This document shows, piece after piece, positions 17,942 to 24,810 of a DNA stretch of 39,297 bases. The DNA lies in assembly GCA_029565415.1 (NCBI GenBank), contig JAKQOH010000072.1, forward strand, positions 1-39,297, written 5' to 3'. The position numbers and the translations under genes were made by a program. Source of the stretch: Candidatus Rifleibacteriota bacterium (GTDB lineage: Bacteria > Riflebacteria > Ozemobacteria > Ozemobacterales > Ozemobacteraceae). The notes beneath the pieces are model-generated. The model was not told where the DNA came from and made no database searches. It saw nothing but the letters and a program-made list of their open reading frames with translations. How positions within the stretch are numbered: position 1 is the stretch's first letter; every line of letters starts with the position of its first letter.

Positions 17942-19063
17942 TCATGCCTCGTTCAGACGGGCGATGCGTTCCGTGCTCTTTTCGTCGAAAAGGTGGAACC
18001 GGGCCTGCGGGATGTGGGCCGTCACGGTCTGGCCGACCTCGGCGCGGGTCGCGGGGTCGACGCGGGCGATGAGGCTGTGACCGGCGGCCTGGAGATACAG
18101 GTAGGTTTCGGCGCCCATCGGCTCGATCAGGTCGACTCGGGCCTGAAGCGGCAGGGTGGGGATGCCGGCGGCCTTGTCCCCGATCAGGATATGCTCGGGC
18201 CGGATGCCCATCGTCAGCGCGTCGGTGTCGCCGCCCGACTTGAAATTCGCGGCGATATTCATTTCCCACGACGTGGTGCCGGTGCCGTCCTTGGCGGGCA
18301 GCTCGAGCCCCTTCGGGGCACGGCCGACCTTGAGCAGGTTCATCGGCGGCGAGCCGATGAACGTGGCCACGAACGTGTTCGCGGGCCGGCTGTAGATGAC
18401 GTCGGGCACGTCATACTGCTGGATGATGCCGTTGTGCAGCAGCACGATGCGGTCGGCCATCGTCATGGCCTCGACCTGGTCGTGGGTGACATAGACGAAG
18501 GTCGTCATGAGCCGCTGGTGCAGCTTCTTGATCTCGGCGCGCATCTGGACGCGCAGCTTGGCATCGAGGTTCGAAAGCGGCTCGTCCATCAGGAACACCT
18601 TGGGCTCCCGCACGATCGCGCGGCCGAGGGCGACGCGCTGGCGCTGGCCACCCGAAAGCTGCTTGGGCAGCCGCTCGAGATAGGTTTCGAGGCCCAGAAT
18701 CGTGGCGGCCTCGTTCACCCGCTTCGAGATCTCGGATTCGGGCAGGTTGCGCAGCCGCAGGCCGAACGCCATGTTGTCGGCGACGTTCATGTGCGGGTAG
18801 AGGGCGTAGTTCTGGAACACCATCGCGATGTCGCGGTCCTTCGGCGGAAGGTTGTTCACCACGACGTCGCCGATCAGCAGTTCGCCGTCCGTGATGTCCT
18901 CGAGGCCGGCGATCATGCGCAGGCTGGTCGATTTGCCGCAGCCGGACGGGCCGACGAGAACGACGAATTCCCGGTCGCGGATGTGCAGGTCGATGCCTTT
19001 GACGGTCGGCGCCGGAGCTCCCTCGTAGGTTTTCACGATTTTCTTGAAGGTGACGGAAGCCAT
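17942..19063 (-). CDS. Sugar ABC transporter ATPase, UgpC/MsmK/MalK family
   Basis: The 373-residue protein has the ABC nucleotide-binding motifs: Walker [10 protein letters not shown] (38-46), a Q-loop in [10 protein letters not shown], signature [14 protein letters not shown] (136-149) and Walker [15 protein letters not shown]-terminal TOBE/OB regulatory domain with GIRPEHI is typical of the CUT1 sugar importers (MalK, UgpC, MsmK). MsmK-type ATPases are known to serve several sugar importers from one gene. The matching MalF/MalG-type permeases are not here. The gene lies 13 bases after EIIB and 1 base before the binding-protein start. Confidence 0.93.
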   Translation of the reverse strand: MASVTFKKIVKTYEGAPAPTVKGIDLHIRDREFVVLVGPSGCGKSTSLRMIAGLEDITDGELLIGDVVVNNLPPKDRDIAMVFQNYALYPHMNVADNMAFGLRLRNLPESEISKRVNEAATILGLETYLERLPKQLSGGQRQRVALGRAIVREPKVFLMDEPLSNLDAKLRVQMRAEIKKLHQRLMTTFVYVTHDQVEAMTMADRIVLLHNGIIQQYDVPDVIYSRPANTFVATFIGSPPMNLLKVGRAPKGLELPAKDGTGTTSWEMNIAANFKSGGDTDALTMGIRPEHILIGDKAAGIPTLPLQARVDLIEPMGAETYLYLQAAGHSLIARVDPATRAEVGQTVTAHIPQARFHLFDEKSTERIARLNEA

Positions 19064-19076
19064 GAAGTTCCTCGCT

Positions 19077-19544
19077 TTACAGGATTTCGCCCAGCGGCAG
19101 AGGCTCGTTCTGGGGGGTGGGCTGGAAGACCGGCATGACGCCGCTCTTCAGGATCAGATCGAAGTGTTTGCGGTCATCCTCGTCGAGATGAAGGGCTTCG
19201 CGCAGCTCGGCCTTGCCGGCGCGGGCATGGAGGCCGCCGATGTTGACCACGGCGGGTGCGAGCCCCGCCTGCAGGCAGAGCCAGGCGTCACGGGGCGAAG
19301 CCACCAGGGCGAGGGTTTCCGGAACGACGGCACGGAACGCCGCGGCGTCGCCCGTGGAACAGAACTGGAGCGTGACGGTCTGCGGCACGCTCAGGCCCAT
19401 CATCTCCTGGCGCATGCCGTCGGCCGCGATGCGGTCGTTGACGACCAGAATGTGGGTCGAACCAAGCGTCGGGAGCCACCCGACGATGACCTGGCCATGA
19501 ATCAGCCGGTCATCGATGCGGAGAAACTGGATGCTTCCCGTCAT
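19077..19544 (-). CDS. PTS mannose-family EIIB
   Basis: EIIB takes phosphate from EIIA on a histidine and gives it to the sugar during transport. The 155-residue protein opens with [17 protein letters not shown], the family signature; H16 is the phosphorylated residue. Further family features are ILVVNDRIA and VNIGGLHAR. The frame is open further upstream, but the ATG at 19544 overlaps the EIIA stop (ATGA) and puts the signature at the usual distance from the start. The tail beyond the usual fold ([11 protein letters not shown]) is short and Pro-rich. Confidence 0.94.
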   Translation of the reverse strand: MTGSIQFLRIDDRLIHGQVIVGWLPTLGSTHILVVNDRIAADGMRQEMMGLSVPQTVTLQFCSTGDAAAFRAVVPETLALVASPRDAWLCLQAGLAPAVVNIGGLHARAGKAELREALHLDEDDRKHFDLILKSGVMPVFQPTPQNEPLPLGEIL

Positions 19545-19966
19545 GGCTGCTGCGCCTTCTTCTTCGCGGCGCGCTCCTCGTAGAAGGCTTTCAGATCGAT
19601 GATGCCGCGGATGGCGCCGTCGCGGACCCGCTGGGCCAGGGCGACGAGGTCGCCGGTGTTGCGGTGGTTCGCCGCTTCCATGACCATCGGCAGGTTGACG
19701 CCGGTCAGGACGCGGACGCCGTCCGTCTTCAGCAGCTCGACGCAGATGTTCGTGGCGCTGCCGCCGAGAACGTCCGTCAGGACCAGGCACCCGTTCTCGC
19801 GATACGGGGCAATGGCGTCGAATGCTTTCTGCCGCAGGGTTTCGACCGATTCGCGCGCGGAAAACGTGATGGCGACCAGGTCTGGCTGCGGGCCCATGAT
19901 CATGCTCACGGTTTCGACGAGGATCTGCGAAAGGGTTCCGTGGGTGATGAGCACGATTCCGATCAC
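19541..19966 (-). CDS. PTS mannose-family EIIA
   Basis: The 141-residue protein accepts phosphate from HPr. The active histidine is H9 in IGIVLITHGTLSQ, the first strand of the EIIA-man fold. VLTDVLGGSATNI and GVNLPMVMEA match the conserved loops that surround the active site. I chose the GTG at 19966 over an upstream ATG in the same frame because GGAGG lies 6 bases before it and the family's first strand begins there. A Lys-rich tail ends the protein. It starts one base after the HutP-like stop and overlaps EIIB by four. Confidence 0.93.
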   Translation of the reverse strand: MIGIVLITHGTLSQILVETVSMIMGPQPDLVAITFSARESVETLRQKAFDAIAPYRENGCLVLTDVLGGSATNICVELLKTDGVRVLTGVNLPMVMEAANHRNTGDLVALAQRVRDGAIRGIIDLKAFYEERAAKKKAQQP

Positions 19967-19967
19967 G

Positions 19968-20426
19968 TCAGGCCTCCAGGTAATGGTTGAGGGTTCGGGC
20001 GAGGGACACTTCATAATCGACATCCATGCCCGGGATGCCGAAGCTGCCATGCAGGCCGAGCGCGAGGTCGTGTTCGCACGCGACCAGGCCGATCTTGACG
20101 CCGCCCCCGGCCACGTCGAGCAGCGGGCTGTCGATCGAACGCATCACATCCTCGACCAGCCGGGTGATCGCATACCGGTTCCGCGGGGAAACGGCCAGCA
20201 GGCCGCTGTTCTCCGCCGCTCCGAAGGCGTTGCGCAGCAGTTTGCTCTTCAGATTGTCGCCGCTGCCGCCGGCCCGGGTGATCACGGCCCGGACCTTGCG
20301 CTGGGCGAGCCAGGCGACGAGCGCCCCGTCGAGATCGTTGGAGATCATGCAACACAGCATCGCCGCCTTGCTGAGCGACAGGCGGCCTTCCGTGTAGAGC
20401 AGCGCCTCGAAGGCGAGCTGGTCCAT
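19968..20426 (-). CDS. HutP-like protein, candidate RNA-binding regulator
   Basis: This 152-residue protein leads the PTS operon. Its second half follows the layout I remember for HutP, the antiterminator of histidine utilisation: a helix rich in small residues (LLRNAFGAAENSG), a helix RNRYAITRLVEDVM, a DSPLLDVAGGGVKIGLV strand pair, a strand LALGLHGSFGIPGMD, and a C-terminal L-N-H-Y-L. B. subtilis HutP binds metal through His residues, which here seem replaced by Arg or Asp (comparison from memory), so effector binding may differ. The ATG at 20426 has GGAG 5 bases before it; a GTG one codon earlier is possible. Being first behind a strong promoter suggests it regulates the operon (inference). 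Confidence 0.55.
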   Translation of the reverse strand: MDQLAFEALLYTEGRLSLSKAAMLCCMISNDLDGALVAWLAQRKVRAVITRAGGSGDNLKSKLLRNAFGAAENSGLLAVSPRNRYAITRLVEDVMRSIDSPLLDVAGGGVKIGLVACEHDLALGLHGSFGIPGMDVDYEVSLARTLNHYLEA

Positions 20427-20464
20427 CACCTCTCCGATCCGTTGGGGATGCTGATCACCGGCCC

Positions 20465-20493
20465 ATTATAGGGAGGGAGGGAAGCCTTGTCAA
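20465..20493 (-). promoter_or_regulatory. Perfect consensus sigma-70 promoter of the PTS/ABC operon
   Basis: On the minus strand TTGACA (20488-20493) is followed by exactly 17 bases and TATAAT (20465-20470), a full match to the consensus. Transcription should start near 20458, about 32 bases before the ATG. That leader is too short for an attenuator or riboswitch. The spacer is a pyrimidine-rich run (CCCTCCCTCCC). Confidence 0.92.
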
Positions 20494-20593
20494 GAAACAA
20501 TGCCCGAGCCGGGCGGCCGGGTTCGCAGGTGCGCGAACGGGAGGGCGTGTTCCCCTCTTCGGAAATGCCGAAACTCTGTCGATACGTTGCCCT

Positions 20594-21646
20594 ATGAATC
20601 GCCTTATCAGACGTGCATGCCTTGGAATGTCGGCCCTGCTGCTGTGGGGTGCGGGCAGCGGGTTCGGTGTCGACCTGGCGGCTTTCCAGGGTTTCATGAG
20701 AACACCAGCGGGCGCCCCAGCGCGCTCGCGGCCGGCGACCCTGCAGGCCGCGAAGCTCGAGCCGGTTCGCATGGTCGGGGATGCCGATGCCTCCTACCAG
20801 CAGCAGAACCAGCTCGTCACCCTCGGCAACGCGCGTCAGGGGCCTCAGGACACCCTGTCGCTGCCGCCCGAGACGCGGGTCCCGGAGGGGCTGCGCCCCC
20901 TGCTGACCGATCGCAAAACGCCCCGGCAGGGAGTCGGCCTCTCGGGAAGCACCGGCGCCCAGCTCGTGCCCTCGCCCGGCGTTCTCGAGCCCGGCAAGAG
21001 CGCCGTGGGCGTTCACGTGCTGCCCTTCGATCTCAAGGGCATCAATGATGAGAGCGTCGGCGAGGAAAGCTACATGGACACCAGCCTCGCCCTCACCTAC
21101 GGCGTGATGGATGGATTCGAGTTCGGCATCGACAAGAGTTTCGGCAACCAGGACACCTACGATGTCAACGAGCCGGTGTTCGTGAACATGAAATACCAGG
21201 TGCCCGGCAATCTCACGCTTGGCGGAAGCTTCTGCACCGACTCCCAGGGCGCCTATCATTCGGTCTGGGTGAATGCCGGCGTGCCGGTCGCCTGGGTCGG
21301 TGTCGGGGCGAATTTCGGGCCGGGCGAATACCATTTCAGCTACAACGGCTGGGACAAGATCAAGCGTGCAAAATATGGCGGATATAATTATGACTATAAT
21401 TCTGGAAAGGGGTATGCCGACCCGGTCTTTTTCATGGTCGGCGGCGCCGTTCCGATCAGCGATGCCGCGCACTTCATCTACGATTTCAACGGCGACCGGT
21501 TCAGCCTGGGCTTCCGGTTCAACTACCAGAAGATCGTGTATTTCGACGCGTCCTACATCTCGGATGGCGACTACGAGCGCCTGCCCGGCGCAATCGCGCA
21601 CAAGCGGATGAGGAACGTCACCTTCGGCGGTTCGCTGGTGTTCTGA
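20594..21646 (+). CDS. Predicted outer-membrane beta-barrel protein, unknown function
   Basis: The 350-residue protein has a signal peptide (basic RLIRRA, hydrophobic CLGMSALLLWGAG, cut near GFGVDLA). The first 130 mature residues are Pro/Arg-rich and probably disordered. From about residue 135 the chain alternates polar and hydrophobic residues as in beta-strands (SLALTYGVMDGFEFGID, VWVNAGVPVAWVGVGANFG, FSLGFRFNYQKIVYFDASYI). It ends GGSLVF, with the C-terminal Phe typical of outer-membrane barrels. No ribosome binding site is visible, and a TACGTT hexamer lies 5 bases before the ATG, so the mRNA may be leaderless. Its last 29 bases overlap the convergent folE2 gene. Confidence 0.7.
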   Translation: MNRLIRRACLGMSALLLWGAGSGFGVDLAAFQGFMRTPAGAPARSRPATLQAAKLEPVRMVGDADASYQQQNQLVTLGNARQGPQDTLSLPPETRVPEGLRPLLTDRKTPRQGVGLSGSTGAQLVPSPGVLEPGKSAVGVHVLPFDLKGINDESVGEESYMDTSLALTYGVMDGFEFGIDKSFGNQDTYDVNEPVFVNMKYQVPGNLTLGGSFCTDSQGAYHSVWVNAGVPVAWVGVGANFGPGEYHFSYNGWDKIKRAKYGGYNYDYNSGKGYADPVFFMVGGAVPISDAAHFIYDFNGDRFSLGFRFNYQKIVYFDASYISDGDYERLPGAIAHKRMRNVTFGGSLVF

Positions 21647-22460
21647 CGGGTTTTCGAGGCGATACGTTCGGGCCGGTTCCGGTGGCGGAGTCGGCCCGTT
21701 CCCGTTTCAGGAAGGCATAGGCGCTGTGGGCGTGGATGCTTTCGAAGTTCTCGGTTTCGACGGTGTACCACGTGATCGCGGGCACGGCATCGAGCCGGAG
21801 CGCGACTTCCCGCACCAGATCCTCGGCGAACCGGGGGTGCTCGTAGGCGCGCTCGGTCAGATACTTTTCGTCCGACCGCTTCAGCAGCGCGAACACCTCG
21901 GCGCTGGCCGACTCCTCGACGCACCGCACCAGATCCTCGATCCAGAGGAAGGCGTCAAACCGGGCGCTGACCGTGACCAGGCTCCGCTGATTGTGCGCCG
22001 ACTCGCGGCTGATGGCCTTGCTGCACGGGCAGAGGGTCGTCACCGGCACCGTCACGGTCAGGACGAAATCGTCGCTCCCGTCATACATCGCCAGGAACCG
22101 GCAGTCGTACCGCATCAGGCTGCGCGCTTCCGAGACCGGGGCGGTCTTTTCGATGAAGTAGGGGAAGGCGGCCGACATGACGGCCCGCTCGGCCGACAGT
22201 TTCCAGCGCACGTCGCGCAGGATGGTGGACATCGTCGTCATGGTGATCTCGCCGCGATGGGCGTCGAGAATCTCGATGAACCGGCTCATGTGGGTGCCGC
22301 GGAAATGGCGGGGCAGATCGACGGTCATCTCGATCTCGGCGACGGTCTGCTGCGCGCGGTTCTGCCGATCGTGCACCGTGATCGGGTAGGACAGGCGCTT
22401 GATACCGACCCGGTCGATCGGGATGTCGCGCAGGTCGTTCTGGTTCTGGATGTCTTCCAT
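21618..22460 (-). CDS. folE2: GTP cyclohydrolase IB (FolE2)
   Basis: FolE2 converts GTP to 7,8-dihydroneopterin triphosphate, the first step of folate and (with QueD) queuosine synthesis. It is the metal-flexible alternative to zinc-dependent FolE. Family marks are QTVAEIEMTVDLP near the start, HMSRFIEIL, the PVTTLCPCSKAIS active-site loop (C144, C146), SAHNQRS (H156), and the C-terminal NFESIHAHSAYA. The usual length is about 260-300; this one has 280 residues with a basic 25-residue tail. In some bacteria the gene is zinc-regulated, but I see no Zur-like dyad in the promoter. The stop lies inside the end of the convergent gene. The promoter at 22470-22498 places the transcript start within 2-3 bases of the ATG. 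Confidence 0.95.
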   Translation of the reverse strand: MEDIQNQNDLRDIPIDRVGIKRLSYPITVHDRQNRAQQTVAEIEMTVDLPRHFRGTHMSRFIEILDAHRGEITMTTMSTILRDVRWKLSAERAVMSAAFPYFIEKTAPVSEARSLMRYDCRFLAMYDGSDDFVLTVTVPVTTLCPCSKAISRESAHNQRSLVTVSARFDAFLWIEDLVRCVEESASAEVFALLKRSDEKYLTERAYEHPRFAEDLVREVALRLDAVPAITWYTVETENFESIHAHSAYAFLKRERADSATGTGPNVSPRKPVRTPANRRR

Positions 22461-22469
22461 GCGGCACGC

Positions 22470-22498
22470 AGAATACCATCACCGGCCGACGGGGGCAA
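22470..22498 (-). promoter_or_regulatory. folE2 promoter, near-leaderless
   Basis: On the minus strand TTGCCC (22493-22498), 17 bases and TATTCT (22470-22475). Only 9 bases separate the -10 hexamer from the ATG at 22460 and none resemble a ribosome binding site, so the transcript should begin almost at the start codon. Confidence 0.6.
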
Positions 22499-22515
22499 CT
22501 CCGGCGCGCTGGCTC

Positions 22516-22545
22516 TTGCCCGTGGCCTGCCGCATCGGTTACCAT
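22516..22545 (+). promoter_or_regulatory. Promoter of the DUF4124-like gene
   Basis: TTGCCC (22516-22521), 18 bases, TACCAT (22540-22545). It is back to back with the folE2 promoter. The leader of about 31 bases contains GGGGAG 3 bases before the ATG at 22583. Confidence 0.55.
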
Positions 22546-22582
22546 CCCTGCGAAGTTCCGGCGCGGACGCGCGGGGGAGAAC

Positions 22583-23287
22583 ATGACGAAAGCGGCACTG
22601 CGGGCGGCCGGGCTGGGCCTGATGCTGGCAATCGTGCCGGCGGTGGCCGTGTCGGGGCTGACGCTGTACCGGTATCTCGATACCGACGGCCGCGTCATCG
22701 TCGTCGACCGCCTCGAAAAGGTGCCGCTCGACCGCCGCTCCACGGTTCGGTCCGAGACGATCCGCTCCGGCCGGCCGCAGAGCCGACAAACCAGTCAGCG
22801 AGACTCCTCGGGAACGCTCGAAGCGCCCGCGGTCGAGTTCGTCCTGCCGATCGCGATTCCGGAACCGGAGCGGCGTGGTGATGAGCTCATTGCTACCGGA
22901 GAAGTGAAAATCGATGTGGAGCATGCCTCGGCGACGCTGTGGCTGAACGGCCTGACGACGATGTTCCGGCAGAGCGAGGAGCTGTGGCACACGACGATGG
23001 CCTTCAGCGTGTTCCATCGCCGGGTCGTGGTGCTCCAGGAGGAAAATCTGCGGCTGCTGGAAGGCTTGCGCGAACTCGAGCGGATGTCCTGGAAAGGCCA
23101 TGAAGACTGGGTGCAGCAGGCGCGTGGCGTGACCGACCAGCTCCGCCAGCTTTCCTACTCGGTCTCGCTCTGGCTGCGTCAGAATCCCGGCCGCGTCAAA
23201 ACCGATCTGCCGCCTCTCCTGAACCGCCTGCGGATGGTCATCGGCATGCTCGAGCGGGCGCTTCCTCCGGCGAATACCGGGAAATAG
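22583..23287 (+). CDS. Exported DUF4124-like protein, unknown function
   Basis: The 234-residue protein has an N-terminal hydrophobic segment (AAGLGLMLAIVPAVAVSG), either a signal peptide or an anchor. Directly after it comes LYRYLDTDGRVIVVDRLEKVP, which resembles the small DUF4124 module (Y-x-W-x-D-x-x-G-x-x-x-x-x-D). A Ser/Arg-rich linker and a mainly helical C-terminal half follow (about 130-230, with VVLQEENLRLLEGLRELER likely a coiled coil). No enzyme motif is visible. The SD-like GGGGAG is unusually close to the ATG (3 bases). The next coding frame starts about 90 bases later. Confidence 0.65.
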   Translation: MTKAALRAAGLGLMLAIVPAVAVSGLTLYRYLDTDGRVIVVDRLEKVPLDRRSTVRSETIRSGRPQSRQTSQRDSSGTLEAPAVEFVLPIAIPEPERRGDELIATGEVKIDVEHASATLWLNGLTTMFRQSEELWHTTMAFSVFHRRVVVLQEENLRLLEGLRELERMSWKGHEDWVQQARGVTDQLRQLSYSVSLWLRQNPGRVKTDLPPLLNRLRMVIGMLERALPPANTGK

Positions 23288-23374
23288 CCATGCCCGCTCC
23301 AGCTTTTCCGCGCCGTTGCCGATATTCTGAGTATGAAACCCTCCGCCACATCTCACGATCAACAGGAGTCCGGC

Positions 23375-23509
23375 ATGAACTGCAAGAACTGCCCGGATCG
23401 CACCGTCTGCACGTCCCCGATTACGAGCTGGAATTTTTCGTCCCAGAAAGAATCCGCTGTGACGCTGCTGCGCATTCTCCGCTGCAAGAGCGGATACGCC
23501 CGCAGATAG
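23375..23509 (+). CDS. Small Cys-rich protein, 44 residues
   Basis: This short frame begins with ATG 6 bases after AGGAG. It encodes MNCKNCPDRTVCTSP, with a C-x2-C-x5-C cluster, then a Ser-rich middle and a basic tail with one more Cys (RCKSGYARR). The spacing suggests a small metal-binding (zinc or iron-sulfur) protein. A longer version could start at 23333 in the same frame. It overlaps, in another frame, the untenable 5' extension of the next gene, whose translation there looks non-native. A TATTCT hexamer at 23323-23328 could be its -10. No family recognised. Confidence 0.5.
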   Translation: MNCKNCPDRTVCTSPITSWNFSSQKESAVTLLRILRCKSGYARR

Positions 23510-23517
23510 GTTGTGCA

Positions 23518-24810
23518 TTGCCCCGGCTCGCCGTGGCGATGTTGCTCCTTTTTCGACTGGTTGCCGCCTGCAGCTGCTTCGCGGAGGCGAGGGAGACGCC
23601 GGCCGGGGTGTTCGCCGGAACGGCCGTGCGGATCGTCGAGGAGATGGGCGATCCGAAACTCGTGCCGGGAGAGGTGGCCGAGTGTGTGCTGTCGCGGGAC
23701 GGCCGGTTCCGGCTGGCGGCAGCCCTGCCGGGCGGGCGCCTGCTCTGGACGCGCGGCACCTGGCGGAGCGCTGGCGGAAACGACGCCGGCACGGATCTTT
23801 CCTTCCGATGTGATGATCTCTCGGGAACGCTGGAAGGCCGCCGTGAAGGGCGCGAACTGTTCCTGAAATTCTCGCCCCGGCCCTTCGAGACGCAGGCGTT
23901 CCGGATGAGCCTGCGGGCTCCGGCCGTCGCCTCGGGGGAGGGATGGCCTGCGGAAGCCGCGCGGACTGCCGCTGTGAATGGAGCCGGGATCTACCTGTGC
24001 GATGCTTTCGCCTCGATGGCGCCTGCGGAGGCTGGCCGAGCCCGCGCGGGGCAGGGCGTGCTGGCGCTCGAATCCGACGGCAGACTGCGGGGCGGAATTC
24101 TCGCGCCTGGCGCCGGCCAGAAGGCGGGAGAGCCCGTTCTGTGCCCTGTCGGCGGCCGTTGGCGGCTGAGTGAGGGGCGGCTGGTCATCGAGCCATCCTG
24201 GGGAATGCCACGTCCCGCCACAGCCTGGCGTGATCTTGTACTGCAGTCGATCCTGGAGGAGGGGATGCGGGTCGCAACTGGCCAGACTTCTCTGGGCGGG
24301 CTTCCCGCCGATGGATGTCGCCTGGAAGCCGTTTCGCCGCTGCCCGATGCGGAAACGGCCGTTCCGGGGCGCCTGGCCCTTTCCGGGCTGGGCGCGGTTG
24401 CCCAGATTTCCGGCGCGCCGCCCTGGACGAAAGATATTCTTCCGATACGGATTGCAGCCGATCGCCGGTTCCTCTACCTGCGCGCACCCGATGACCCTCA
24501 GACCTGGCTGGCGTTTCCCCTGCAGGTCGGGCCGGATGGGGGTGTTGCGGTGAATGTCGATGGCAGGTGCGGATACCTCGTGCGGGATGAGGCGGGGGAA
24601 GGCTGGGCTTTCGTCCTGAGGAGCCCGCCCCGGTCCGGTGCCGATCCTCACGTTCCCTCGAATTCAGCCGGGGATCTGTGGCTGATCACTCTCGATCTGC
24701 ACTGGCAGCCCATCGGGGCTCCGCGCGGGCGGGCCGGCTGCTTCTGCCGGCTGCTTCTCGCGGCCCGTTCGATGCCGGAAGATCCGCTGGACGAAAGGAC
24801 GGTACGATGA
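23518..24810 (+). CDS. Putative lipoprotein of unknown function
   Basis: The frame is open from 23290, but the first 76 codons look non-coding and overlap the small Cys-rich gene. TTG at 23518 (TAGG 7 bases before it) gives a short basic start, a hydrophobic run (LAVAMLLLFRLVAAC) and a lipobox-like LVAAC. A GTG at 23533 or ATG at 23539 is also possible. The mature part of about 410 residues is strand-rich. It holds repeated units of the type 'G-x-F-x-G-T-x-V / L-E-G-R-R-E-G-R-E-L', which look like a beta-sandwich or lipocalin-like module used more than once (about residues 25-130 and 150-270). I recognise no family. The stop overlaps the radical SAM gene (ATGA), so the two are probably co-expressed. 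Confidence 0.6.
   Translation: MPRLAVAMLLLFRLVAACSCFAEARETPAGVFAGTAVRIVEEMGDPKLVPGEVAECVLSRDGRFRLAAALPGGRLLWTRGTWRSAGGNDAGTDLSFRCDDLSGTLEGRREGRELFLKFSPRPFETQAFRMSLRAPAVASGEGWPAEAARTAAVNGAGIYLCDAFASMAPAEAGRARAGQGVLALESDGRLRGGILAPGAGQKAGEPVLCPVGGRWRLSEGRLVIEPSWGMPRPATAWRDLVLQSILEEGMRVATGQTSLGGLPADGCRLEAVSPLPDAETAVPGRLALSGLGAVAQISGAPPWTKDILPIRIAADRRFLYLRAPDDPQTWLAFPLQVGPDGGVAVNVDGRCGYLVRDEAGEGWAFVLRSPPRSGADPHVPSNSAGDLWLITLDLHWQPIGAPRGRAGCFCRLLLAARSMPEDPLDERTVR

Noticed and set aside
16606..19063. ABC genes in the PTS operon as decayed remnants
   Set aside because: Both proteins are full length with intact Walker, signature and lipobox motifs, so they look functional.
20430..20464. Riboswitch or attenuator leader before the PTS operon
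   Set aside because: The expected leader is only about 32 bases, too short to fold into a switch.
22461..22515. Zinc-responsive (Zur-type) operator before folE2
   Set aside because: I looked for an AT-rich dyad of the Zur type and found none; the region is GC-rich.
23290..23517. 76-codon N-terminal extension of the lipoprotein gene
   Set aside because: The translation looks non-native, precedes a good signal peptide, and overlaps a better-supported small frame with its own RBS.
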